This document shows positions 14,932 to 26,700 of a stretch of DNA of 64,000 nucleotides, one piece after another. Position numbers and translations under genes: made by a program. The notes beneath the pieces are model-generated. The model did not search any database. It was given only the letters and a program-made list of their open reading frames with translations, and was not told the DNA's origin. Numbering within the stretch: the stretch's first letter is position 1; every line of letters begins with the position of its first letter. The DNA comes from Lates calcarifer (taxonomy: Eukaryota; Chordata; Actinopteri; Centropomidae), in NCBI RefSeq assembly GCF_001640805.2, contig NC_066844.1, forward strand, positions 13,702,543 through 13,766,542, read 5' to 3'.

Positions 14932-17900
14932 ATGGACCAGATGGCAGATGAAATGACTCTGAGAGCTGATCTGAAAGACAAAGGGAGAGTAAATACTGCT
15001 GAGAAGAGCCCTAGCTGGGTGAGAGGAGGTAAGTCTATGTGACTCAGGTCTGTGGAAAAAATCAGAGCAATCACATTGAGTCACTGTGTTTCTTGTAAAT
15101 CTCTGTTATGATAATGTACAGTTGTTAGCATCATCCTTCCTGTTCCCAGTACCAAAGCAGTTGCATGAGTCTACTCACTACTGTCTTATACTAGATATTT
15201 GACATGAGATTTTTTTTTTCTTTTTTTTAAAGCTGTACGGTTTCATAACATAACGGTTTCCCCAGTAAATCACATTTTGCAGCAATTAAACAAATGGGTT
15301 TTGTCAGTCGCTTGCTTACATAAATTCTTTAAATTGTGTCAGTGTTTTTTATGTTTGATATATGTGCTGCAAAATTGAGTTTGCAATTTGATTTTAAACA
15401 TGAATTGAAATTATCTTCAGATCCACCGCTCCAAGTAACTGTGGTGTCTAATGAGTGAGTGCGGCTCAGTGAAACACTGGAACAAAACCTGAAAAATGCA
15501 TAGTATGCCTGCAGGCCTTATTTCTCTATCAGCTAATGGTCATGGGCATGGACCAGCTGCACTTCTTACTTAATTCATTAGATAACCCGGGAGCATCACG
15601 CTGCTTCTCAGCTCAAACATACACTCAGACGGCACTGATTTTGAACTTTTTGTACTTCTTGTACTTCAAATACAAGTCCCTGCCTTCTTCACTTTTCATT
15701 CAATCACTGAGAAATGACAGATGAAATCCGACAGTTCTAATGAGAGATAAAAGTAAACTTCAAGCTTACAAAAGGTGAATACATGGGAGACAATTTTGAA
15801 CTTTGTTATTTCATATGTATTAAAACATAGCTAATAAAATCTTAAAAATGGCCAATACAGCCCTGAGCAACGTCCATTTGTATCTTTCTTTCAACAATTT
15901 AGGTAAGACAAATACAGTTTATTCAACTTTCAAAAATGTGTCCAGAGTGTGAATAAATCATTAGTCATTAAATGTTAAATAAAACAGAGAAAAGAATGGT
16001 GAATAATTCATTTCAAATAGGTGGTGAAAAAGTAAACAGTCTGCAGCCAGCGCAATAATTCATTAATATCTATTTAAATCAGATGTTAACAAACAGACCT
16101 ATTCCTGCACTCCAGAAACTTCACAGCCTATAACTCCACATTCTCTTGTCTGATTTTCTGTAAATTTCTTCAGCATACATAGAATCTGCTGCTCAGATGC
16201 AATTTTTTTTCTGTGTGTGGATGGTGTGGGTTTTATACATTATCATGGTGTCAGTCTGGTCACTTACCAGCTGTTTCAGAAGCAATGGAGGTAGCACCAC
16301 TGACTTGGTGTATTACACATCTCAGTTAGCAAACTGTGAAGCCCCACAGATCTGTTTCTCTATGTTTTGTATATTAGCGTAAGCCTCCACAAGTAGCAAA
16401 GCTGTCAATTTTTGGCATCTGCCATCAGTGGCAGTTCCTCTGGACAGAGCCAGGCTAGCTGTTTCCATAGCTGTTACTAGAGGTCCATTAACTTAACCTA
16501 ACATAACAACTGGAAACAGGGAGACAGCTAGTTTAGCTGTCACCTGTAAAGCTCACTGATTAAGTCTTGTCTCCATGGGGTTGCTAGCCTTGCCAAATAA
16601 CCCTACATTTTGGTTTTGTATAGGATAAATAGATAGATAGATACATAAGTTGTTAATTAGCAAGCTTAAGAACTATTACAAAAAGCTTGTGGCTAATTTG
16701 ATTAAAAATACTTTTTTGTTATTATTCACTAACCTAAATCTCATTTATGTTTTGGCAATTTTATGTAAGCATTTTAAGGCTGTAATTTATCTCGCAGTTT
16801 CATTCCCACTGCCTAAGCATTCACTCTTCTCTGTGACCACTAAAACATTGAGAGCTGTCGTGTCCTGTGATGGTATACAGTAAATGCTGTTTAAAAGCTT
16901 TTTTGTGCTGACAGAAATAAACTCAGAACTATGCTGGCATGCAAATGATCAACTTTGTGGTAAATGTGGACTCCACATTTCTCCAGCCAAGAAATAGCAA
17001 GCAATAGTGGAAAAATTTTAAAACAGTACAAAAGATTATAATATTGTATTGCATCATATTTTATTACATTGTATTGCTTATATTGTTGACAGTAATTTTG
17101 TTTGTATGATATCACATAGAATTGTATAATTTTGTATCACATATCAAACCACGTTGCTTCATATTGAATTGCGTAGTATTGTTTCGCATTACCTGTTGTA
17201 ACATATCGTATCACATTGTGACGTTGTTTTGCATGTATGCACATGTTGTGTTGTATCGTATCAAATTGTACTGTTTCGTGTCACGTCCATTTAGCATTGT
17301 GTTGTATTGTATTTTGTCCTACTATGTCTAATTGTATTGGTTTGTAGTAATTCTTCTCAGCAGCTTCAAAATATCTGTAAATCAGGCCATTTGGACTAGT
17401 GCCTGATGTGTTGGTTTTTAAGCCTAGATGTGCCTGCACTAACACATGTTGGTGTTGTGTTCTTTAAATTTTCAATCAAATTGTGCTTGTAAAAATGATA
17501 AAGAGTACCTGTTGTTTCTTGCTTCATTTAAAATTTTGTCTCTTGGACAGAAAGGATCAAAAGCGAGACTCAAGTCAGCAACTGGAGACTCAGTGTGACT
17601 GCAGAAACTGAGCCAGGGGACACCAGTCAGGACACAGATGCTCAGCAGCCCAGAGAGTGTGACAGCGCCTCTCCCCCTCTGTTCTCTTTGAAAATGTACC
17701 TGAGGAGATCTTCCTCCACAGCATCCTCTACCACAGAATCTCTGTCTCCTTCTCAGCAGAGCAACATGGGAGGTTAGTAACACCAGCATTTCTTCACCAG
17801 CCCCACCCCATGTAACTGCACACACAGTTGCCAAACCCGTCCACATAAACACACACAAATCATTTCAGGAAACAAAACCTTGTTTTGAGTCCTCAGTAAA

Positions 17901-20555
17901 ACTGTTCTGAAATTAACTTTTTCATCCAAACACAGCTTTTCCACTGATGAAATAAATGGTTATTAATATGCAGAATAATAATGCTACAGACAACAGACAG
18001 AATAAAAAATTTGACAAATTGCAAGCTTTATGCCTCACCATGCTGTGAGAATGCTTAAATACGGTTCATATAATCAATTATGAAAATGTGTGAATAATTT
18101 AAAAAATGAAACTACAGCAAAAAAGAGAAAGACTAATGCAAAAAATGGCCACCAAAGTAAATTTGCTACTGTAGATGTAGCAGCATAAGTGATTACATTG
18201 CAGACTGTTGATATTCTTATGCACTTTTGTTAAATTAGATATTAAATAAGTCATTTTGAAATAACTAGTTTTCATTGAAGAGATAATTCAACGTTTTAGG
18301 AAATACCCTTATTCACTGGGATTAAAAAATTAAGGTCAATCTCATGTGCATTTAATATGAAGCTAGAGTCAGGATGTGGTTAGCCTAGCCTAGCATAAAG
18401 ACTGGAAGTAGGGGGAAACAGCTAGCCTGGCTCCTGTCCAAATGCATATACTTACACTTCAAAAGTTCATTAAATAAGATACTGCGTTAGAAAAAAAAAA
18501 AGAAGAAGAAGAAGAAGGATTCAGGTGTCTCAACCACTTCTTGACAGTTACTACATCCAGCCATTACATCTATGCAGAGTGTAGGGGCCGAAATGTCATC
18601 AGTGAGCACAGGTTTTGGTATTTCTATGCACAGACACTAAGTCAGCAGTCCACAACCTTTTTTGCACCGCGGACCGGTTTTATGTAACATAATATTGGGG
18701 GGGGAGTGTTAAATTACTGGAATATACATTCGGCATAAAACCAAACACTCGTAAAGAGCATTATAAATACAACTCACCATGACACAGCAGCAGGCAGCAT
18801 CAGCTCTTCACCAACAGTGAAACACGGTTAGCCACAAAGTAGACTGTATTCTCTGTACAGTTACACTTATTGCTGTGGTGGCCCTGAGGACTTGCTTCTG
18901 TCCTTCTTGTTCACGTTGTCTTCAAAGTACTTCAAAGTAGGCTTGTCTTTTATTGCAGGGTGCTTTGTCTCCATGTGTTGAAGCAGTTCTGAAGACTCCA
19001 CTGCCTCATTTGATAGCCTGTTGCCATATACTATGATATTATGTAGAAGGGACCTGGAGCATGTAAACCACCTGTCGCAATAAAGCCGTATTTTAAGTAG
19101 GACTTAGCTAGTTCTGGTCATTTTTTTTTCAAAATAAAACACCCCACAGACTCCAATAGTCAATAAAGTGAAATAATATAGGGGACTGCTGCACTAAGTA
19201 ATCACACATGGCAACATCACTGTGACGACAAGGCCTCAGGAAGTTGCACACAGTCACTGCCAGCTGGCTGTTGTTAGATCCAGTTTACACTAAAGTTTAA
19301 CTGTGGTCCCATGTAGATCTACTTTGCTATATTTAGGCACATAAACACCTGAGCAGGGAGACATATAGTAGGCGTCACATGTGTGTATTTTTTTTTTGTT
19401 TTTCTGTACTGCTAATAATACTGTATCTCTCTAGCTCTGTAGAACGAAGGCAAGACAAGTGGTCAGCAGGTGGAAAACCCATTTAATTCCCACAGGATTC
19501 AAAACAAACCTGGTGCATCGCTTTGCATTTACAAATGGTGCTCGCACCAGATGGTGACATTACTGCAGAACCTAAAGGGGATTTATTCAGTTGTTGTCAC
19601 ACTCTTCTCATTGGTTTATGCCATAAAGGATATTCTAAAAAAATAAATATAACAAAAAACCCCCCAAGCATGATTGTTTATACCAATATATATTTAGATA
19701 TAGATCAGGATTTAGATCCAGATAATTGGTTTCGTTGATTGTGCAGTCTTGGAGGGGGTATGTATTCTCTAAAGTCTTTGCAAGACAAGTCATGAGGTCT
19801 TTCCAACAACATATTTTCAATGAGTAACTGTCTGTTCATGGTCAGTGTCATTTGATGATCTCACACTTCATAGCACTCATGGGGCCACTGTTTGGCAAAG
19901 GCTGCTGGGAACACACATAGCATTGTTTTACTGCAACCACACCACAAGTTGGAAATGCTTTGGGCAAAGTATACAAGAGAGACTTTTAGTAATTGATTAT
20001 CTCTCCAAACAGCTTTCTTGCTTGTCTCTCTGTGAGTGAGCAAGGCATGATTTCCTAAATTATGCATGTATAATGGAAGGACAGGAGGCTTTTAAAATGT
20101 TATAGGATGTAAGTGAAGATAAGCAGCTCTTATAGCAACACAAATGATTTATGTCCCAAGATGTGGTTTAAACATCACACATTATTTCATAGGGGTCATT
20201 GCAAAGTGTGAGGTGGCCTTTATGAAGCCAAAAAAATTCAGTGTTGAATAAATGCAGTAGAGTAAACTAATATCCCTGACTGGAGTTGTCTCTCTCAGTT
20301 GACTGTGCAGGAATGGTCCTGAACTGTCTCTTCTGCCGCTTCTACGACATGATCCTCATGCTGCCTGACTCCTGTGAGAGAGTTGCCAGCAACTGCTGCC
20401 CCAGCTACAAACAAGTTGTCACAACAGTGGAGTCAACACCCAGCAGTGATGATGACTTTTGCTTTGACTTGGACTGTGGTCTGCTCACTTCCTGTCATGA
20501 TGCAAATGACTGCCTAGAGCTGGCCATGGAGGTTTCTGAATTATGCTACCATTAG
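14932..20555 (+). CDS. mdfic2: MyoD family inhibitor domain-containing protein 2-like (I-mfa domain)
   Basis: Three coding exons join in phase: 14932-15028, 17551-17772 and 20299-20555, giving a 191-residue protein ending in TAG. Exon 1 begins MDQMADEM at an ATG with G at -3 and +4, and ends at GAG|GTAAGT. Exon 3 (about residues 107-191) is the cysteine-rich I-mfa domain, with NCLFCRFYD, NCCPSYK, DLDCGLL, CHDANDCLELAME and a C-terminal LCYH. Exon 2 is Ser/Thr-rich and low in complexity. I-mfa proteins bind and retain transcription factors, and the relative MDFIC is an auxiliary Piezo-channel subunit; applying either role to this protein is inference. MDFIC2 lies beside MITF in human, and the same convergent orientation is seen here. 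Exon 3 is nearly certain, exon 2 very likely, and exon 1 rests on phase, splice site and expected length. Antisense frames across exon 1 are shadows. Confidence 0.8.
16390..16590. mobile_element. Partial copy of the fold-back element family
   Basis: The sequence has GGACAGAGCCAGGCTAGCTG on one side and CTGGAAACAGGGAGACAGCT on the other, which are the paired interior words of the family in inverted order. It lies in mdfic2 intron 1. The outer ends are not clear. Confidence 0.4.
17035..17340. repeat. Degenerate TATTG/TATCG-type tandem array
   Basis: About 300 bp in mdfic2 intron 1 is built from variations on TTGTATTG, GTATCACAT and ATCGTATCA, with a loose 10-15 bp period. It looks like an old, mutated microsatellite or minisatellite. 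It codes for nothing plausible. Confidence 0.5.
18275..18500. mobile_element. Partial copy of the fold-back element family
   Basis: In mdfic2 intron 2 this stretch carries the family words TAGCCTAGCATAAAGACTGG and AAACAGCTAGCCTGGCTC, also seen in altered form near 5440-5520, 16390-16590, 32870-32930 and 57660-57720. Only one arm is obvious. An A run and a GAA repeat follow at 18491-18517. Confidence 0.5.
18640..19100 (-). mobile_element. hAT transposon remnant with ZBED-like coding fragment
   Basis: The left end has the AGTCCACAACC and CACCGCGGACCGGTTTT words typical of one hAT family end. On the - strand, 19016 down to 18870 reads an open 49-codon stretch containing HMETKHPAIKDKP and LKYFEDN. 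This matches the region just after the BED finger in ZBED5/FAM200-type hAT transposases. The rest of the transposase is missing. It lies in mdfic2 intron 2. The right limit is an estimate. Confidence 0.6.
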
Positions 20556-20658
20556 TAGGACACCCATACTAATCACCAATCACCATAAGAAACTGGCTGG
20601 AAAATCAAAAAATCAGACCATCCCATGTGAAGTGGAGGATTTCCAAGGGCTAAACACA

Positions 20659-20674
20659 AATAAATACAAATAAA
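20659..20674 (+). other. Candidate polyadenylation signals of mdfic2
   Basis: Two AATAAA hexamers (20659-20664 and 20669-20674) lie about 105-120 nt after the mdfic2 stop codon. A further CAATAAAC follows near 20720. They are well placed for a short 3' UTR, but the cleavage site cannot be seen. Confidence 0.45.
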
Positions 20675-20759
20675 GTAACATTAAAGGTGTTGTATGATAG
20701 ATTTGTGATATTAAAATGTCAATAAACAAATGCATTATTCATCACTGTGTGCATGTGAC

Positions 20760-23700
20760 TTTTTTTATGTGTCCTGAGTGTATGAAATTGACATTTATCA
20801 TCACAGACATTTTGACTTGTTATGGCAGGAAAAAAGCCAGGCGGAACAGTGGCTCAGTTTTCAACATCAACAATGGGTCAGTTTTTAGTTTTTAAGTAGC
20901 CAGCATGTACAACAGAACTGGGAACTGTCAAAACTAAATTGAATGCAGGCACTATTATCAATATTATCAACTATACCTATGTGTGGCCATGTCAGACAGG
21001 TCTACTGGCTTTTTAATGACCCTAGGAATTCTCTACACAGTAGAAATGTAACTAACTGTTGGTAGCTGTGGGTTAACATCAGTGTTCCCATTGTTTATTG
21101 CAAAATGCTGTATCTACGGTAAATGCTTACTTTTCAGCATGCATGTACACTGCATGCATGTAAACTGGGCAATTGCTCTCTTTGTAAACATAAAATGGAG
21201 GAACTTAGCAAGCCATGCTAAATGGATTCTCATGACATCAAAGCATCTGAGAATTAATGTATGAAACTATTGGATACAACACCACACATTAAAACAGTGC
21301 AGATGAAGTTAAGGTTGTTTGCTGCCATTTAAAAAAATGCATTTGCCTCAGTGGTGGCTGGCCAGATATCTACCACAGATCTGACCTGCTAGTTTTTCAC
21401 TTGTGAGGCATCTTCTGCTGCTTTCACACAGTGGTAACAAAATGAGAAGAACAGGAAAAACACCCCTTACTCTGACTTTGAGCGTTAATGCATAATCCCA
21501 ATGTGTTAACCACACTGCTAACATTGCACATTGTGTGTGTGTGTGTGTGTGTTGTATTACATATTTGTAGCTGTTCTGAAACCAGATACAGTGTCAAGCT
21601 CCTATAAAATGAGTTGAATGGATTGTATTAGTGGCTTTTAGGATACTTTTATTTTCATGTGACTGCCATTGGTGGTGCATTTGCAGCCATTCTGACAACA
21701 GAAATTCTTTTCACTAAGTCAGAGATATCATCAGTGTGAGGAATTCCCAATACCTCAGACTTTGTAAATGAACATTTTTTCCCCGCTCATAATGATTTTA
21801 AGTGATATGACATGAATGTAGCAACACATGTCACAGTTTTACAATGTGAACTGACCCAGTAGCATTCTTGGAGTTAATTCAAACAAATTCCATGTTAGTT
21901 CTCAGTTGTTCAACCTTTACTTTTTTATGTGACAGCCCTAAATGGAGGCAATATCTATCTACAGTTTGCAAACATTAGCTAACATTACCTACCATAAGCC
22001 CCTGGTCATACTGGATCAAGTAAGGATGCAGCAGGGAAAACACTGAGTGTATTGAATTGTGCTGAGTGTGTTATATTGCTCATGAATTCAGGTTTTCTTT
22101 TGTAAGAGAAAGACATGAGATAGTTATTGCATGAAAAGCTACATAGTCTTGGTTTCTCGCCAGGACTGGATGGCGGTGATGGTCACATGCTAAGAACTTA
22201 GAGGTCACTGCAAGAGTTAGAATGTGTCCTCTGTGCAGCGTTACTTCCTCAGGGCAGTGTGAACACTAAAGTGAGTCGCTATCAGAAAGGGACAAGATGG
22301 GCCAACCAGGCTGGGGCTAGATGGTTACTTCTTCAGTAGAAGAAGTGATAGAATCAGAAGCAAAATATTTCTGTTGTGTTCCACCTCTGGAGACCTTTTA
22401 ATGCTAACATAGGCTATGCATTGATAGAAAAAGTTACAAATAGCAACTAGCTTTGAATGTCAAACTTGTCAACAATTTAGCATGTTATGGTTACAAATTT
22501 TGGTTAGAAATGTCCTGGCCAACAACTGACTTTGGTAAAGTTATGTGATTTTAGTTACCTTCCACCTATCAGAAAGCAGACATTATATATTTCTTCAAAA
22601 ATGGATAGTTCATTGGTGATTGATGAATACTTACCTCAAAATGTCATTGTAAATACATATTTCTTTATCTCCAACCTCCTGGCTATAACTCTCACCATCT
22701 ACTGTATATACTGAATGAATGAATACCTTAACAGTCTGAGTTAAGTAGTGTCTGGAATTTGAATTGTACTGTACCAAATCGCCGTGCAGCAAGGCAGCAG
22801 TGTCATCACAAACAATACACTGGCCTGGAGGCCTGTGAATTCCATCGCTGCTCTGTTGATACACGTACTGACACAGCACCAAGCACTCCAGCTTCAACAT
22901 GATAGTCTTTCTGAAGTATGGAAAAAAAAAAATCTTGAAGCCTGTCCCCTGTTGAGCGTGCCTATTTCAGTTCAAGTGCCACTGGAAACACAGGAGCTGT
23001 TGGATATGGCATTTGTAGGACACTCGTCCTTGTCGCTCCCCTCGACCTCTGTTCTCAAAGACAGTTCTCTCAAGTGGTAGATCGCTGTTTGGATCACTTC
23101 AGTCTGAAATATGTCCTTGTCACATAATGGGAAATGGACACAGGAGCATGGCTTCTATGTCAGTGTGAGAACAGTATACAAGACAACATTGTTCTTAAGC
23201 ATCATCTGTTTCCCAGAGAGGTCAGCGTGAGAGCAGAGGCGTACAACACAGTGTTACTGGATCATGTTCAATTACCAAACATTTGTTTTCTGCCATTACA
23301 TATAAAGATGAGAGTAATCTCATTCTGCAAACAAGACAACTATTATAGAACAGTTGTCAGTAGCACTAGTGTCTCCAGTTGTCACAGTAATGGTACTGTA
23401 TTAGAGTCCTGAAACAAATGAGAGCACATGGTATGTATCTGAACTGCATGGGAAGTTTGATCATGTAGTGTTATGTGTACAGCAGATATAGAATATAGGG
23501 ACATTGAAATGTTTTGTTCTTGAGTTCTTTCTAAATACAAAGCCCCCATCAATGGAAAACCTCACTAATACCACTGAAAAAGAGTGTTGAACTGTACCAG
23601 TTTAATTAATTAAGCCACAAGCTGTATTAGTGTTGCTTCACTGTGTTTTTTTTGTTTTATTTTACCTAATTATTAATTTCTCCCAATCAAACTTCATAAA

Positions 23701-26700
23701 GTCTTGCACCCCTGGAAAAGGCTCTGGCCACATTTAGCTCAGTCATTAAGCCCTTTGATATAAATGGGTCAGGTAACTGAGTTGTAATTTTTTTGTAAAG
23801 TAAGTTTATGCTAATGAATTAATTAAAGTCAGTCTGCACTGACTGAAAAACTGAAAAGGTATTATAGGTATTCCATCACAGTAAATATCATGTTGCATTT
23901 TTTTGTTTATTTGTTTGTTTGCAATCACTCCAGGGACTTTCGAAACCGCAGACATGTATGGTTTTCTAGCACAAGGTATTAAATATATTTGGAATATTCT
24001 TGTTATATAGTTAACAATAAATCACAATTATGTGTGTTGTATAAGTTTAAAAGGGTAACTTCAGATTTCTTTGGTAGAAGCTTATGTTACTGTATTATGC
24101 ACAATACCGCTCATTACGTGAATTTGTTCAACCTCTAAAGTTAGTTATGTGTTCATGAATAGTGAGTAATATTGGGATGAATGCAAATAACAGCGACACA
24201 TACTCAATTAAGTTAGCCAGTTAGCCATGTGTTATATTATGGATAACTAACAGGTAGGCATAACAGTCACCACTTTTTGTGTTTCCAGGCAACTAACAGA
24301 TGTCAAAAAAAGAGGAAATTATTCTATTGCCTGAAAATCTTGTCCTGAAAACCATGACAGCATGTGTCAAACAGAGAAACTGAGATGGTATTTGGTCACA
24401 ATACGAAGCCTACAGAAGACAGATGAACACGTAACAGAAAAAAATAAAATAAAATACAGCATCAGAAATGGCTACAAAGTGAAACAAAGCCTTTGAATAA
24501 AAACAACATATTGTGAGCACTGAAAAGCTGTTATCTGCAGCAATGCTGACATTCACTGTCAGAAGACAAGGACACATACAGCGGTGTTTGCAAACACAAA
24601 ACCTGGTAATTCAACAATACAGTATTTCTCCTCCCTTTTTCCACATTACACAAGTTTACATTTAAGGAAGTCTCCAAACCACAATGTCTGTAAAACTATT
24701 ATAATGGCTTAAGAACTGAGCCTTGAGATACGTAATATTGAGGAGATACAGTATTTAGTAACAGAGGCTGAAAGTCGTTTGACAGGTAATATTAAAACCA
24801 GACTGGAGCAGCCACACAGACAATAATCCAAATCCTTCATCTTTTAATTAAAATACTTTGATCAGCTACGTTGAAAGTTGCACTTTAGTCATGCAACAGA
24901 AATGATTAGTCTACATTCATCAGGAAATCATCAGCAACTCTAAGAGGTTATTTCAGTTATGTCATTTTATGAAAACCAGACTGAAATATTTTGAAAATGT
25001 TCCAGATTCTCTTGAAATGAACTGTTTTGAAAAAATAGAAGGTTTTTAATACAGACGGTTTAGATATTACTCACAGATTTACATGATACAATTTATATGT
25101 CCCTTCTGAAAATCTGAAGAAGTTACTTGAACTGTTATTTTATAGGTATAGTGTGAAGTTAAATTATAACTGTTATATCTGCATGTGTATTTTTAGGTGG
25201 AATTAGTCCTCTGATATGAATTATGCTCTAAACTGTGACCATGTTTGACCTCCTGAAAGCTGCACAGGAGCTCAAACAGCAGTTCAAAGACTACAAAAAA
25301 TAAATGTGCATACTGCACATGCTGTGCAAAATTGTATGTTGCGGGTTACATCTACAGGGAACACTGCTTGTGACCAATTTTCTCATTACCTGGTGCAGCA
25401 CAATTACAAAGCTGAGTGCTCTAGCTGATACTGCTCCATAAAACCTATTGGAGGTCCTTTGTGGTTTTTCGAACATAAAGTGTGTCTGCATAAACAGATG
25501 CCAGTTTTAAAGCGAAAACATCTGCACATCTTAAACTGGCTGGATCTCTTTCAAATTACCTGATGGCTTTGGGAGTAGCATGGGCTTCAGCAAACTCTAA
25601 TGTTTTTTAATAACGTCCAAATGGTCTGTCCTTTACTGGCCCGGTTCAAATGCTGTCCCATCCAGGCCGAACGGATGTGGACAAGGTCAGGTGGTTTTCA
25701 CTGCTGCACAACACATGCACGCACCTTAATGGTTGCTCAGAGGCTGGTATTAACCCATTAGCTTGCACATTGCTCCTCTAGTTCACAGCTTAATTCAAAA
25801 CACTTGCATTGAGGGTCAAAAAGAAACAGTAATATTGAAATGATTAAATGTGAAATGTGTTGTAGCCAGCAAAATACTTCCAAACGCTGCACGCCACTCT
25901 GCTGTTGTGTTTAGTGACACAAGACTCGCATTAACAAAGTGATCTAATCGCGTGCTGCTTCGCCATGTTTACATGCATCTCTGCTCACTAATCGGATATG
26001 AGGTTTCTTCAGAGTTCAGGCCCTGATCGCTTCATTAGTGTGAAGCTGCTCTTCCTCCAGAGTACACAGCACTAATACCGTCTCCCTTCAGACACAGCAC
26101 TACAGCCCAGAGTGGCCTCCCGAGGAAGCAGCACCATTAAATATTAATGCCATGTGTTTAGAGGGTTTTTATTTCAAACAGCGGGTTTGTCAGCATCTTA
26201 TGTAGTGTTCTTCAAGATTAAGTCCATGTGGAAAATGGGGGTCCCGAAGCTTTATGTAGCCTTGTGCCTTCAGAATAATTTAGGCCTGTTTTTCTAATGG
26301 TCTTTCTGTGTTAATATTGCCAACATATTCAATGTGATTTTCTTAAGTAAATGGAGCATTTTTAAGCATCTGAGAGTACTGCTTTCTGTACCTTGCTGTG
26401 CAGTGTAGCTGTCACAAGGTGAAGAATGTTTGGGTGCATTCGAGTTGACGTCACTTCAAATATTTGATGCATGTGTTTCTCATAAGCCTTCTCTGCAGTT
26501 ACACCCATGGGGCAGTGCATTGTTAGAGCAAAATGGTATGATGTCTAAGAAAACAGCATTCAACTCCACCAAACTATGACATTAGAAGACAGTAAATATT
26601 ACAAAATACTGATTATAATTAATTCCATGTAGTTTTATTGCTGGACTAGTACACTACATCTGTGGATGCAGCAGGACATGTCTAAATTTATTAAAAATCT

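Noticed and set aside
14540..15074. Two long - strand open frames (110 and 169 codons)
   Set aside because: They overlap each other and the mdfic2 exon 1 on the opposite strand, and resemble no known protein.
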